DNA of 64,000 nucleotides. Source: Dyella nitratireducens. Its GTDB lineage: Bacteria; Pseudomonadota; Gammaproteobacteria; Xanthomonadales; Rhodanobacteraceae. The translations under genes were made by a program, and so were the position numbers. The stretch spans positions 216,535-280,534 of the forward strand of contig NZ_BMJA01000004.1 in assembly GCF_014642835.1 (NCBI RefSeq). Direction: 5' to 3'. This document shows, piece after piece, positions 16,150 through 24,367 of this stretch (position 1 is its first letter; each line of letters opens with the position of its first letter). A model generated the notes under the pieces. The model made no database searches. It was not told the origin of the DNA and saw nothing but the letters and a program-made list of their open reading frames with translations.

Positions 16150-17627
16150 AACGAGTGTGGCTGGCGATGATGGCCTTGCTGCTGCTGCCCGCGTGGACGC
16201 ATGCAGCGCCAGTGCGCATCGGCTCCAAGCAATTCACCGAATCGGTGATTCTCGGCGAAGTGGCGCGCCTGGCCGCAAGGCAGGCGGGTGTGCAAGCCAT
16301 GCATCAACGCGAGCTGGGTGGTACTGCGATTTTGTGGAGCGCGTTGCAACACGGCGATATCGATGCGTATCCGGAATACACCGGCACGCTCACCCATGAG
16401 TTGTTGAAGAACGTACCGCCGGATGCGGATATCTCCACGCTACGCGCTGCGCTCAAGCCACTCGGCATCGGCATCACCGATTCGCTGGGTTTCAATGACA
16501 CCTACGCCATCGGCATGCGCGAGGATCGTGCTGCACAACTGGGCATCCGCCGTCTTTCCGACTTGGCGTCACACTCGGAACTGCGCTTGGGCTTCTCCAA
16601 CGAATTCATGGCGCGCAGCGACGGTTGGCCGGGTTTGCGTCAACGGTACGGCTTGCTGCAGAAGCAGGTGCGCGGGCTGGATCACGCGCTTTCCTACCGC
16701 GCGCTGGCCAGCAATGCGGTGGATGCGATCGATCTCTACAGTACCGATGCGGAGATTCCCTACTATCACCTGCGCACGCTCGAAGACGACCGGCATTATT
16801 TCCCACCGTACGACGCGGTCTACCTGTACCGGCTCGATCTGGAACAACGTTCGCCGGCCTTCGTCGAGGTGCTGAAGAACCTCACCGGTCGCATCAATGC
16901 CGATGCGATGCGGCAGATGAACGCGATGGTGAAATTGCATGGCGAAAAGGAGACCGTGGTCGCCGCAGGTTTCCTTGGCGTGCAGCCGGATAGCGACGGC
17001 GCCGGGTTATGGGCTCGGCTGTGGCAGCGAACCGTGGAGCATCTGCGCCTGGTGCTTATCTCACTGACGGCAGCAGTGTTGCTCGCGATACCGCTGGGCG
17101 TGTTTGCGGCGCGTGCGAAACGACTGGGCCAGCTGGTCATGGCGCTTAGCGGCGTGCTGCAGACCATTCCCTCGCTGGCCATGTTCGTGTTCATGATTCC
17201 GTTCTTCGGCATCGGCACCTGGCCGGCCATTGCTGCCTTGTTCCTGTATAGCCTGCTGCCCATCGTGCGCAATACGTATGCGGGGCTGGTCAGCATTCCG
17301 CCGGATCTGCGCGAATCTGCTGCCGCGCTGGGGTTGCCGCGCGGTGTGCGGCTACGCCAGGTGGAACTGCCCATGGCAACGCGCTCGATTCTGGCGGGCA
17401 TCAAGACGGCGGCAGTGATCAATGTCGGCACGGCGACACTCGGCGCGTTGATTGGCGCGGGTGGTTATGGACAGCCCATCGTTACCGGCATCCGGTTGGA
17501 CGATACGGGTTTGATTCTGGAAGGGGCGATTCCGGCCGCATGCATGGCGCTGGTGGTGCAGGGTTTGTTTGAAGGCGTGGAACGCTGGCTTACACCGCGA
17601 GGAATGCGCTTGGAGGCGCGGCAGTGA
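16146..17627 (+). CDS. Fused substrate-binding protein and permease of an osmoprotectant-type ABC importer
   Basis: Single chain of 493 residues. A signal peptide (VWLAMMALLLLPAWTHA) is followed by an OpuCC/OsmF-type binding domain (about 20-285), with IGSKQFTESVILGE, ELGGTAILWSALQHGDIDAYPEYTGT and LYSTDAEIPYY. The permease domain (about 295-490) has about five helices and the coupling segment ESAAALGLPRGVRLRQVELP. The binding domain precedes the permease, whereas well-known fusions such as OpuFB and EgtU are permease first, as far as I recall. Glycine betaine, choline or a related compound is the likely ligand but cannot be read from sequence. Confidence 0.88.
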   Translation: MKRVWLAMMALLLLPAWTHAAPVRIGSKQFTESVILGEVARLAARQAGVQAMHQRELGGTAILWSALQHGDIDAYPEYTGTLTHELLKNVPPDADISTLRAALKPLGIGITDSLGFNDTYAIGMREDRAAQLGIRRLSDLASHSELRLGFSNEFMARSDGWPGLRQRYGLLQKQVRGLDHALSYRALASNAVDAIDLYSTDAEIPYYHLRTLEDDRHYFPPYDAVYLYRLDLEQRSPAFVEVLKNLTGRINADAMRQMNAMVKLHGEKETVVAAGFLGVQPDSDGAGLWARLWQRTVEHLRLVLISLTAAVLLAIPLGVFAARAKRLGQLVMALSGVLQTIPSLAMFVFMIPFFGIGTWPAIAALFLYSLLPIVRNTYAGLVSIPPDLRESAAALGLPRGVRLRQVELPMATRSILAGIKTAAVINVGTATLGALIGAGGYGQPIVTGIRLDDTGLILEGAIPAACMALVVQGLFEGVERWLTPRGMRLEARQ

Positions 17628-17643
17628 CGCCGAAGATCCATCG

Positions 17644-18147
17644 CTAGCGAGGGCGGCGTACTCTCAGCGTCGAACCGCCCTTGGCCGCATCCACACTGCG
17701 CTGCACGTCTTCCTGCGATGCACGCCCCAGGGATGGCCACATGGCCGGGTCTTCGCGGCGGCGCAGACCTTGTTCGTGCGAGCGGACGGAACTTGCACCG
17801 GCGACATCAAGCAAGTCGCACACATCATCCATCGTCATTTCGCCATGCAGCTCGATCACCAGTGTGGAATGCCCGATCAGGCTTGGATCAGGTAATTGCA
17901 GAGGTATGCGATCGGATGAGAAAGTGTGTTTCGGTTTATCGCGTCCGGTGCTCGTATCGATGCGGCCAGTGTGGCTGGCCTGCGACACCACCGTGGTGGG
18001 GGCACTGGAACTGGAAGGCGAGTTGCCAACGCTTTCGTCGCAACTCAGAACAATTTGTTCACGCCGAATGCCCCTGGACAGTAACTTTTCCGCGGCCGCG
18101 TTAGCGTCGAATTGTGTATCGAAACAGGCAACGACAAGTTCAGTCAT
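17644..18147 (-). CDS. Uncharacterised protein with YflT-like N-terminus
   Basis: Protein of 167 residues without signal peptide or membrane segment. The N-terminal about 40 residues (VVACFDTQFDANAAAEKLLSRG) resemble the ferredoxin-like start of general-stress proteins such as YflT/YsnF. A Ser/Thr-rich linker and a second small domain (LVIELHGEMTMDDVCDLLDVAGA) follow. The start at 18147 has GGAG seven bases upstream; the ATG at 18153 is too close to it. It converges on the ABC importer. Function unknown, possibly stress-related. Confidence 0.7.
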   Translation of the reverse strand: MTELVVACFDTQFDANAAAEKLLSRGIRREQIVLSCDESVGNSPSSSSAPTTVVSQASHTGRIDTSTGRDKPKHTFSSDRIPLQLPDPSLIGHSTLVIELHGEMTMDDVCDLLDVAGASSVRSHEQGLRRREDPAMWPSLGRASQEDVQRSVDAAKGGSTLRVRRPR

Positions 18148-18507
18148 GATCATGCTCCATGACGTTCGCTGTTACGTGGCACTGTAGAACTTTGAACATA
18201 ACTTGCACGTGAGCGATGAGATATGGACGCACCATGCGTCCACAACGTCATGCGCAAGTTTTCTCGATGGATACATGCGAATCACGCCGCCGATGCTAAC
18301 TATGCGATGAACCTTGTGGATCATTGCTACATGGCTAGTAGATGGCCGTCATTCTCGCGAAGGCGGGAATGACGGCCGAGCAGGGGACCTTAAATCAACG
18401 CTTGCGGCACTGGTGATAAACCAGCGGGATCTCCACTGCGCTTCTTGCACGCTTGCTGGATCAACTCGCTCCCTTGCAAATAGAGGAGGGAGTAGTAGTG
18501 CCAGGTG
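18148..18507. other. Intergenic region with a repeat
   Basis: About 360 bases with no convincing gene. It holds the family B palindrome at 18344-18377 and presumably the promoter of the upstream minus-strand gene. Confidence 0.6.
18344..18377. repeat. Single REP-like palindrome, family B
   Basis: Isolated unit with arms GGCCGTCATTCTCGCGAA and complement, without the partner arm seen in the pairs at 9092, 30403 and 54098. Confidence 0.75.
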
Positions 18508-18702
18508 TTATCCCTGATCCTCATCTGCCGACCCGTTCAACCCCGCTGCATCACCATTGATCAGTTCGGCCCATTTCAACTCGATACCTCTGCGGTGGGC
18601 TTTACGCGTGATCTTCAGCCCTTGTGCATCCATCACTACCGTGTAGGGCTGCCCTTCTACGTCGATTTCGCGCCTCAGGGGTTTTTCAAGCGTAGTCGTC
18701 AT
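18508..18702 (-). CDS. Small conserved-looking hypothetical protein (64 aa)
   Basis: Start at 18702 has GGAG nine bases upstream. The sequence is soluble and strand-rich (REIDVEGQPYTVVMDAQGLKI), then basic (RKAHRRGIELKW), ending in an acidic tail. It begins about 40 bases after the end of the ligD remnant on the same strand, so it may once have been its operon partner. I do not recognise a family. Confidence 0.6.
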   Translation of the reverse strand: MTTTLEKPLRREIDVEGQPYTVVMDAQGLKITRKAHRRGIELKWAELINGDAAGLNGSADEDQG

Positions 18703-18741
18703 GTGCGGTTCTCCGGGGTAGATGGAACAGGGCACTGTTCG

Positions 18742-19026
18742 TTATGCAAAAGTTCCGAGCGCTGTATCGAGTGATTGCTCGACGGTGTCGATGCCTACCC
18801 ATGGGTCTTTGCGCAATCGCGCCAGACGCTTGGGAAGGGAGAGGATGTTGAAGGCATTGCCGCGTTCGATTTTCGATAGTTCTTCCCAGCGCAGTGGCGT
18901 GGCGACCGATGCACCCGTGCGGGCTCGCAGCGAATAGCTGGCGATGCTGGTGCTGCCGTGGCTGTTGCGCAGGTAATCGACGAAGATCTTGCCGCGGCAC
19001 ATGGCTACCCTTCGGAACCACTGCAT
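18742..19026 (-). pseudogene. ligD: Remnant of DNA ligase D polymerase domain
   Basis: About 94 codons match the C-terminal end of the LigD polymerase/primase domain: GKIFVDYLRNSHGSTSIASY, SLRARTGASVATPLRWEEL and RLARLRKDPWVGID. The rest of the domain and the ligase and phosphoesterase domains are absent. Upstream in this frame a stop is met after about 20 unrelated codons. I read it as a decayed non-homologous end-joining gene. No ku gene is nearby. Confidence 0.7.
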
Positions 19027-19458
19027 CTGGTTTGGACACCCTGGCGTTTCCGAAATCGTGCTCTCGCTGATATTCCCGAAGGCTCACGTGCGCTCTGCCG
19101 TGACAGTCTTGTGTATGGGCGACCTTGCAACGGGATATGTCAAGGGCAGGGCAAGCGAATGTGACCAGGATGTTGGCATCTCGCTCCCTCTGCCTTCAAG
19201 GAGATGATTACGGTGAGGGGCATGCTTGCGAAATGAGCGATAGTCTTGGAAATGTTTGTGCGGGTTTCTTGCTAAAAGGTGAATCCTTCGCAAGATTGTT
19301 TCATCACCTTAACTTTATCCCCAGCAGGTAGAGGAGATTAAAGGGTGAGCTTTTTTGCAAGGTATTTCGCATCGATCCGAAACTCAGCAATTCGATGCGC
19401 GCGACGGGAGCCAATACCTTGCGGGATGATCGTGATACCAGCGCCAGCACGTCGCCTT
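19027..19458. other. Intergenic, nothing recognised
   Basis: About 430 bases of lower GC content than the neighbours. Checked for a continuation of ligD; none is apparent. Only short ORFs without ribosome-binding sites are present. Confidence 0.5.
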
Positions 19459-19851
19459 TCAATCGTGCCGTTTATAGCTGTCGCCAAGGCTGAGGCGGGC
19501 AACGCTGCGCCCGATGGCACGTAGCAATTCCTGCTTGCCGTAAGGCTTACGCAGCACCGTCGTATCTCGCTGATTGCGGCAGCGAGATTCGAGCGTATCC
19601 CAGTCGCCGGATGCCAATACGTAGTGGCTGTTGTGCAGGCATCGGCGGATTTCCCGCGTAATTTCTTCGATCGATTGACGGCAGCATAGATGCATGTCCA
19701 TCACTACCACATCGATATCAGGATGCATGCGTGATAGCCGTAAGGCATCTGAGACGCCCAAAGCCTGAGAAACCTCATAACCTTCTTTCTTCAACGCGTG
19801 CTGAAGAAGATCTCTGGTGTCCAGGTCGTCTTCGACGACGAGTACGTGCAT
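19459..19851 (-). CDS. Stand-alone response-regulator receiver protein
   Basis: Single receiver domain of 130 residues with no output domain. VLVVEDD (acidic pocket), DVVVMDMHL (phospho-acceptor Asp), the usual Thr/Ser position as VLASG, and VLRKPYGK with the conserved Lys. GGAGG five bases upstream supports the ATG at 19851. Probably a phosphorelay or chemotaxis-type CheY-like element. No histidine kinase lies nearby, so the partner is unknown. Confidence 0.88.
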   Translation of the reverse strand: MHVLVVEDDLDTRDLLQHALKKEGYEVSQALGVSDALRLSRMHPDIDVVVMDMHLCCRQSIEEITREIRRCLHNSHYVLASGDWDTLESRCRNQRDTTVLRKPYGKQELLRAIGRSVARLSLGDSYKRHD

Positions 19852-20136
19852 TCCCGCCTCCGCATGCACGGTAATCCCGCATTCCCCTGCTGCGATCATT
19901 CACTTGCGGGGTGACCTGCATGTGAAAGAAAGATGTCGTGCATGTGTCAGCAGTCTTCATCAACTTGCCTGATTAATTAATGGATCAGCGGCTGGCATGC
20001 TGATCTGTTTATTCATGGCTCGATTCAATACGGCTTAGATCGATCTATCGCTAATCTTCACTCCAGGCAAACCGGCTGCGTTGCATTGTGCGTGTTCAAA
20101 GCATCAGCTGTTCTCTTGAACGGAAGCGATATTCGC

Positions 20137-20298
20137 ATGGAGATCGATCACAAATGTGCCTATGGACCTTGCCAGTGCAAGGTTGCCCAATGGGGCGAGT
20201 ATTGCAGTGACAACTGCCGCCAGGCGGATAAGCTGCGCACAGAAAATACGCAATGCAGTTGCGGGCACAAGGCCTGCACGGCTGCTCAGAGTGGATGA
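20137..20298 (+). CDS. Small bacterial metallothionein-like protein
   Basis: Protein of 53 residues with eight cysteines and two histidines in the pattern HKC-x4-C-x-C, YC-x3-C, then C-x-CGH-x2-C. This matches the prokaryotic SmtA/BmtA metallothionein family, which chelates zinc, copper or cadmium in the cytoplasm. The start at 20137 (MEIDHKC) is chosen because the cysteine domain begins at once; GGAAG lies upstream at long spacing. No metal-responsive regulator is adjacent. Confidence 0.75.
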   Translation: MEIDHKCAYGPCQCKVAQWGEYCSDNCRQADKLRTENTQCSCGHKACTAAQSG

Positions 20299-20739
20299 GC
20301 CAGCGTCGGCAGACTGCAAAGCCTATGTCCCTCGAATTCGATCAGAAGGGGATCGACACTATCCGTTTCCCCCGCGTGGCGCCATGCTGGATGTAAACCG
20401 TTTTGGCGCCTCGGCTCTGGGCGAAACGGTGGTGAAGGAATACGGGTTTACGGTCGATCGGGTAGGTCTCTGCTGCGTTGAGCGAACCAAAAGGAGGGAA
20501 TAGATGCACTGAGAGTTCGTTCATGAAAGGCCGGCTTTTTAGCGGCCTTGAGGCCGATTGTCAGGGTCTATTCGGTTTTTGAAACATGGCGTTGACAATT
20601 ACTCCACGAAATCTTGCATACAAGGGGGTCAAGGTGAGGCTTGTAATCGTTAAATGAGATAGGCGGCTTAGGGCGATGAACGATTACAGATCCACTTGGC
20701 ACGACGCGAAAATTTCCATGTCACGTCAGGAGAAATCTC
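20299..20739. other. Intergenic, no gene called
   Basis: About 440 bases. A short inverted pair (GGCCGG...GCGGCC) lies near 20530-20552, with a T-rich loop rather than a T-tail. An ORF spanning 20156-20503 is out of frame with the metallothionein gene and has no family features. Confidence 0.5.
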
Positions 20740-20982
20740 ATGAATCGCACGACACTTGCTATTGCAGTTGCCTGTATCGGCTTTGCCTTGGGCGGCTGCA
20801 ACAACAATCCCAACAGCAATCCCAGCGGCAGCGCGCCGGCGAATCCTTCCACCGCATCTGCGCCTGCCACCAACCCGGCTCCAGCCCCGGCACCGGCAAG
20901 TACGGCAGCCATGCCGCCGGCTACGAACGGTACTGCACCATCGCCAGCAACACCGGCCGCACCGTCGACCGCTGGGCATTGA
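20740..20982 (+). CDS. Small Pro/Ala-rich lipoprotein
   Basis: Protein of 80 residues with a lipoprotein signal peptide and lipobox LGGC at about residue 20. The mature part is disordered and made almost entirely of N, P, A, S and T. CAGGAG precedes the ATG. Such short lipid-anchored tails are common envelope components without known function. Confidence 0.75.
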   Translation: MNRTTLAIAVACIGFALGGCNNNPNSNPSGSAPANPSTASAPATNPAPAPAPASTAAMPPATNGTAPSPATPAAPSTAGH

Positions 20983-21039
20983 TAACACCTCAGTAACACT
21001 TGCTCTTGTCTTAGCGGCTTGGGTTAAAAAGAAAAACTC

Positions 21040-21154
21040 CCTCTCCCTTCCGGGGAGAGGCGGAGGTGAGGGGTGCAGTAGTAGATAGGTTGGGTGCAAA
21101 CCCGGCTTCGGCATGTCCATGCATCGCGATGTGGGTTTTGCACCCCAGCCCACC
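21040..21154. repeat. Family C hairpin followed by degenerate family A repeat
   Basis: CTCCCTCTCCC/GGGGAGAGG at 21040-21075 is followed by a degenerate family A unit at 21085-21154 (ATAGGTTGGGTGCAAACCCG ... TGCACCCCAGCCCACC), between the lipoprotein and the DUF2383 gene. Confidence 0.6.
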
Positions 21155-21294
21155 GGGTATTCATTGATCGCCATGGCAACCGTTTTGCGGCTGCCGCGTC
21201 ACTTACGTCGCAAGCCGAAAATTTTTACCTAGTTTCCGCCCGGTTTGTACGCGCATGCATTCAAGATAGCGTACTGGTGTGGGGAGAAGAACTC

Positions 21295-21774
21295 ATGAAC
21301 GCGGACGGCGACATCAGCATACTCAATGTCCTCATTGGTGCCACGATGGATAGTGCCAGGCATTACCACAAAGTGGCGGGGAATGTCGGCAATCCGAGAA
21401 TTCGTGCCTTGTTCGATCATCTTTCGGTCCAGCGCAAGCTGATTGCGGAGGAGCTGCAAGACCAACTGTCGGCGGTCACCGGCAATCCGCAGAGCGAGAG
21501 CATGCCGACCACGCATCCCTTGCGCCTGTTCGGCAATCTTCGCCATGTAATGGACTATGGCTACTGCGCACTGATCGACGAAGTGGAACGCTGCGAGGAG
21601 CGCATCAAAGGAAAGTACGAGCGCGCCTTGCTGGACGACCGGCTTTCCAGACTATCGCGCGCGGTAGTGCAGAACGCCTTTGAATCGGTGCAGGAAGGCA
21701 GCGCTGATCTGCATGCGTTGAAGCGCTATCCGCATGCGGAACACAGCCACAGTGAGCGGCTGGAGCACTGGTAA
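21295..21774 (+). CDS. DUF2383 / PA2169-type four-helix-bundle protein
   Basis: All-helical protein of 159 residues. SILNVLIGATMDSARHYHKVAGN, IRALFDHLSVQRKLIAEEL and ALIDEVERCEERIKGKYE are typical of the ferritin-like DUF2383 group. The start at 21295 has GGGGAG upstream; the longer frame from 21094 would translate a repeat. The function of the family is not established. It sits in a cluster with a receiver domain and a DUF4142 protein, which suggests a stress context. Confidence 0.8.
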   Translation: MNADGDISILNVLIGATMDSARHYHKVAGNVGNPRIRALFDHLSVQRKLIAEELQDQLSAVTGNPQSESMPTTHPLRLFGNLRHVMDYGYCALIDEVERCEERIKGKYERALLDDRLSRLSRAVVQNAFESVQEGSADLHALKRYPHAEHSHSERLEHW

Positions 21775-21959
21775 GAGGCGATCAGCAGTAAGACGGCGTG
21801 TGCGGTGTGGAGCCGTGCCTCCTCATGGTAGATGGCGCGATAGGCACCGGCGGGTATGAACCCCGTCAGCAGCACGACGAACACGATCCAGCCGATTCGT
21901 TTATGCCCCCAGACAAAAGACTGCTGCCTAGGCAAGCTAGTCAGCCATACGTTGCCCAT
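21726..21959 (-). CDS. Possible small membrane protein (77 aa)
   Basis: Reads KRIGWIVFVVLLTGFIPAGAY as one membrane helix, followed by an amphipathic segment. It overlaps the 3' end of the DUF2383 gene on the opposite strand by 49 bases, and no good ribosome-binding site is seen. It could be a real small envelope protein or chance. Confidence 0.35.
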   Translation of the reverse strand: MGNVWLTSLPRQQSFVWGHKRIGWIVFVVLLTGFIPAGAYRAIYHEEARLHTAHAVLLLIASYQCSSRSLWLCSACG

Positions 21960-22139
21960 TCGTGAACGAACATCATCCGTTGGCAAAAGATGACGTTGTC
22001 TTGACTCTGCTTTCACAAGTCGCATCCCCGTTTTCGTTATTGTCGACGAGTCAGGAGTGTGTTCATTGTCCGTTGTACTGGCGCCGAATACCGTTCGGCG
22101 GATCGCCGGATTCGGCATATGAAGTCGGGTGGGGATGGC

Positions 22140-22490
22140 ATGAAGACTGTTCTGCTCGTGGATGACAATAGGGACGTGCTCGAAGTGACCGCGTTCATGC
22201 TTGAGGATGCCGGCTACGAAGTCGTGGCGGCAGCCGATTCCGAGCAAGCCTTGCAAGTGGCATCGGTGCGTCCGGACATTGGCGTGGTGGTGACCGACCT
22301 GAACTTGAAAAAGGGCATGAGCGGCATCGAAATGGGTAAGGCCATGCACGAGGAAGGGTTGAAATGCCCCATGATCGTGATGTCCGGCGACAGCGAACCG
22401 CCTGGGGGAGAACTGCAGTCATGGATGAAATACCTATCCAAGCCCTTTGATCGCAAGACCTTGCTGGCTGCCATCACCGAGCATGCATAA
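22140..22490 (+). CDS. Stand-alone response-regulator receiver protein
   Basis: Receiver domain of 116 residues: VLLVDDN acidic pocket, VVVTDLNLKKGMSG with the phospho-acceptor Asp, MIVMSGDS and YLSKPFD. No output domain follows. The start at 22140 gives a standard N-terminus; an ATG at 22119 is also possible. It does not resemble the receiver protein at 19459 closely enough to be a recent duplicate. Confidence 0.88.
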   Translation: MKTVLLVDDNRDVLEVTAFMLEDAGYEVVAAADSEQALQVASVRPDIGVVVTDLNLKKGMSGIEMGKAMHEEGLKCPMIVMSGDSEPPGGELQSWMKYLSKPFDRKTLLAAITEHA

Positions 22491-22611
22491 GCCGGTAACG
22501 ATGCGGGAGCATCGGCTGGCTGGCACAAATCGTCCTCAATCGCAGGAACGAGCGTACGCAGGAACGCAAGCCAGCAACCCGGCGTGAAACAGTTTGAGCA
22601 AAGGCTGGTGT

Positions 22612-22839
22612 ATGGAGCACGAATCCGCGCGGGTGCGTATCCGGATGGGGTTTGTCGGCGCGTTTTCCTGTTCGGGTGCCGATCGACGGGTCGAACATTC
22701 CATGCTGGCGCGGCAAACGCTCCAGCAGCTTCTGGGTGCCGTGCAGATTGCGTATGTGTATGTGCAGTTAGCTGCGGCCAAATCGAGTTACGTGATGGAG
22801 CAGATTTACGATGAATCCGGCGGGCGGAGGCAGCCGTGA
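22612..22839 (+). CDS. Hypothetical protein overlapping the DUF4142 gene
   Basis: Possible 75-residue protein (MEHESARVRIRM...). Its TGA overlaps the ATG of the DUF4142 gene by four bases, the same coupling seen in real operons here. It has no signal peptide or recognised motif, and an earlier ATG at 22594 exists. Supported mainly by the overlap. Confidence 0.4.
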   Translation: MEHESARVRIRMGFVGAFSCSGADRRVEHSMLARQTLQQLLGAVQIAYVYVQLAAAKSSYVMEQIYDESGGRRQP

Positions 22840-23426
22840 CGAGGGTGCGTGTATTCGCGTCCGCCCGCATTCCATTGTTCCTGTGCTTTGTTGTCCTGCC
22901 TGCCGTTGGTCTTGCGCAGAAGACACCCAAGGCACCAAAGCAGAACGAACACCGCCCTTTGCTCGATGCGCGCGAACGGGCCTTTGTGGCGCAGGCAACG
23001 TCGGACGATGACATGCAAATCACGCTGGCCAAGCTTGCCATGAGCAAGTCGGGCAATCCGCGAATGAGAGCGCTGGCAAGCAAGATCGTCAGCGATCACA
23101 CCGCGCTCAATCTGCAATTCGCGCAGTTTGCCTCCACGAAAGGCAGCAAGGGGCGTGCGCAGGGCGTACCGGAGAACATTCGTGCGATGCAAGCACATTT
23201 GCAATCACTGCAAGGCGATGCCTTCGATCAAGCTTTTGCCGGCATGATGGTGAAGGAGCACCGCAAGATCATCGTGGCTTACGAAGCAGCCGCGAAAACT
23301 TCCGCCGACGACCGGCTGAAAACCATTGCTGCGCGTGGCATTCCCGTACTGCAAGAACATCTGGATGCGGCGCGTACGCTGATGAAGCAAGGCAGCACCG
23401 CGGAGCATCGGCGGGGAGACAAATAA
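22836..23426 (+). CDS. DUF4142 domain protein, exported
   Basis: Protein of 196 residues with a signal peptide (IPLFLCFVVLPAVGLAQ) and one helical DUF4142 domain: AFVAQATSDDDMQITLAKLA, LASKIVSDHTALNLQFAQ and MMVKEHRKIIVAYEAAA. The family has a ferritin-like helical arrangement and is usually periplasmic. Some members are linked to envelope stress, but no activity is proven. Confidence 0.85.
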   Translation: MTRVRVFASARIPLFLCFVVLPAVGLAQKTPKAPKQNEHRPLLDARERAFVAQATSDDDMQITLAKLAMSKSGNPRMRALASKIVSDHTALNLQFAQFASTKGSKGRAQGVPENIRAMQAHLQSLQGDAFDQAFAGMMVKEHRKIIVAYEAAAKTSADDRLKTIAARGIPVLQEHLDAARTLMKQGSTAEHRRGDK

Positions 23427-23430
23427 GGGA

Positions 23431-23622
23431 TTACCACTCGGCCCAATTGGCATGCCAGCTGGCAGCCTTGTCTGCTTTTTTCAGAGGCAGGCGGTCGTCT
23501 TGCCGCTTGCTTTGGCCGGATCGGCCAGCACGGCGCAACGCCTCTTTCAACGTCATGTGTTCCTGTTCGGACAGGCTGATCTTGCGCCTGCGTCTGGCGA
23601 TGGTGGCGTTACGGATGCTCAT
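23431..23622 (-). CDS. Small basic hypothetical protein (63 aa)
   Basis: Begins MSIRNATIARRRRKISLSEQ at 23622, with GGAAC nearby as a weak ribosome-binding site. The helical, Arg/Lys-rich sequence ends four bases from the convergent DUF4142 gene. No family is recognised. Confidence 0.4.
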   Translation of the reverse strand: MSIRNATIARRRRKISLSEQEHMTLKEALRRAGRSGQSKRQDDRLPLKKADKAASWHANWAEW

Positions 23623-24010
23623 GGTGTTCCAAATAAAGACAGCGATGCGGCAGCTTCGCAGCGGGGGCTTGAAGAGAATGCGCATGCCGCGTCAATGCGT
23701 TAGTTCACGGGGATGCGCAGTGAGAGGCGGTTTTCGGTTGCAAGCATGCGGGGGTGATATGTCAGTTCGATGAAACATCCCTTGTGCGTACGCAGGTGCT
23801 TTTTCGTATCGAATGGCCTCCCGTGCTGCGCAAGGTTTCATTGGCGCTTGCATGCCGCTTTGCAAATAAGCCGATGTGCCGGCGCAAAGGTTATTGACAT
23901 GTCATGGCAAAGGGCTCGATGCGTGTTTCACCGGTGCCTCGATAGATTCAATCGCCTCGACAGGTTTACGCGGAATCGAGTCACTCGTATCTAACGAACA
24001 GGTAAGCGTC
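23623..24010. other. Intergenic, nothing recognised
   Basis: About 390 bases upstream of the KGG-motif gene. No convincing ORF, repeat or RNA was found. Confidence 0.5.
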
Positions 24011-24160
24011 ATGCCGAAGAAGCAGACGCAAGTTGCCGGCAACATGACGGTACGCGAAGCCGGCCAGAAGGGCGGCGAGGCCCGTAAGCAAGAGCTGGGC
24101 CCGGAAGGTTACGCGGAACTCAGCCAGCGCGTCCGCGACCTGGCCAAGAAGGGCGGGTAG
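24011..24160 (+). CDS. KGG-motif stress protein (49 aa)
   Basis: Short hydrophilic protein of the YciG/Em-like group: MTVREAGQKGGEARKQELG, then GYAELSQRVRDLAKKGG, with two Lys-Gly-Gly motifs. Such proteins are stationary-phase or desiccation induced in related bacteria; mechanism unknown. The start at 24011 is preceded by AGGTAAG. It is the last core gene before the tRNA-linked island. Confidence 0.8.
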   Translation: MPKKQTQVAGNMTVREAGQKGGEARKQELGPEGYAELSQRVRDLAKKGG

Positions 24161-24205
24161 TCCGAATGATGGCTAGGGGTGCGGGTACTTGCATCAATCA
24201 AGCAA

Positions 24206-24225
24206 TAAAAAAGCCACCGGGAGGT
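24206..24225 (-). terminator. Probable original terminator of tRNA-Val
   Basis: On the minus strand CACC-TCCC-GGTG is followed by GCTTTTTTATT. It lies immediately downstream of the tRNA 3'-end copy at 24234-24253, as expected if this was the tRNA-Val terminator before the island inserted. Confidence 0.55.
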
Positions 24226-24233
24226 GAAATAGG

Positions 24234-24253
24234 TTGGTGGGCGTTACAAGGAT
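24234..24253 (-). repeat. Partial tRNA-Val 3' end (attachment-site-like direct repeat)
   Basis: Twenty bases match the 3' end of the tRNA-Val gene at 26980-26999 with one mismatch and in the same orientation (TGGTGGGCGTTACAAGGAT against TGGTGGGCGGTACAAGGAT, then divergence). Together the copies look like the two attachment sites of an element that integrated at the tRNA 3' end. Confidence 0.7.
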
Positions 24254-24367
24254 TCAGCGTTTCGCTGGAGGTTAGTGACAGTATTATGTTGCTAGACCAT
24301 CTGAGATTGCTGACGGGCTGCTTTGCGGTAACCTAGCGAAACCGTTTAGGGACAATTAGGGGTAAGT

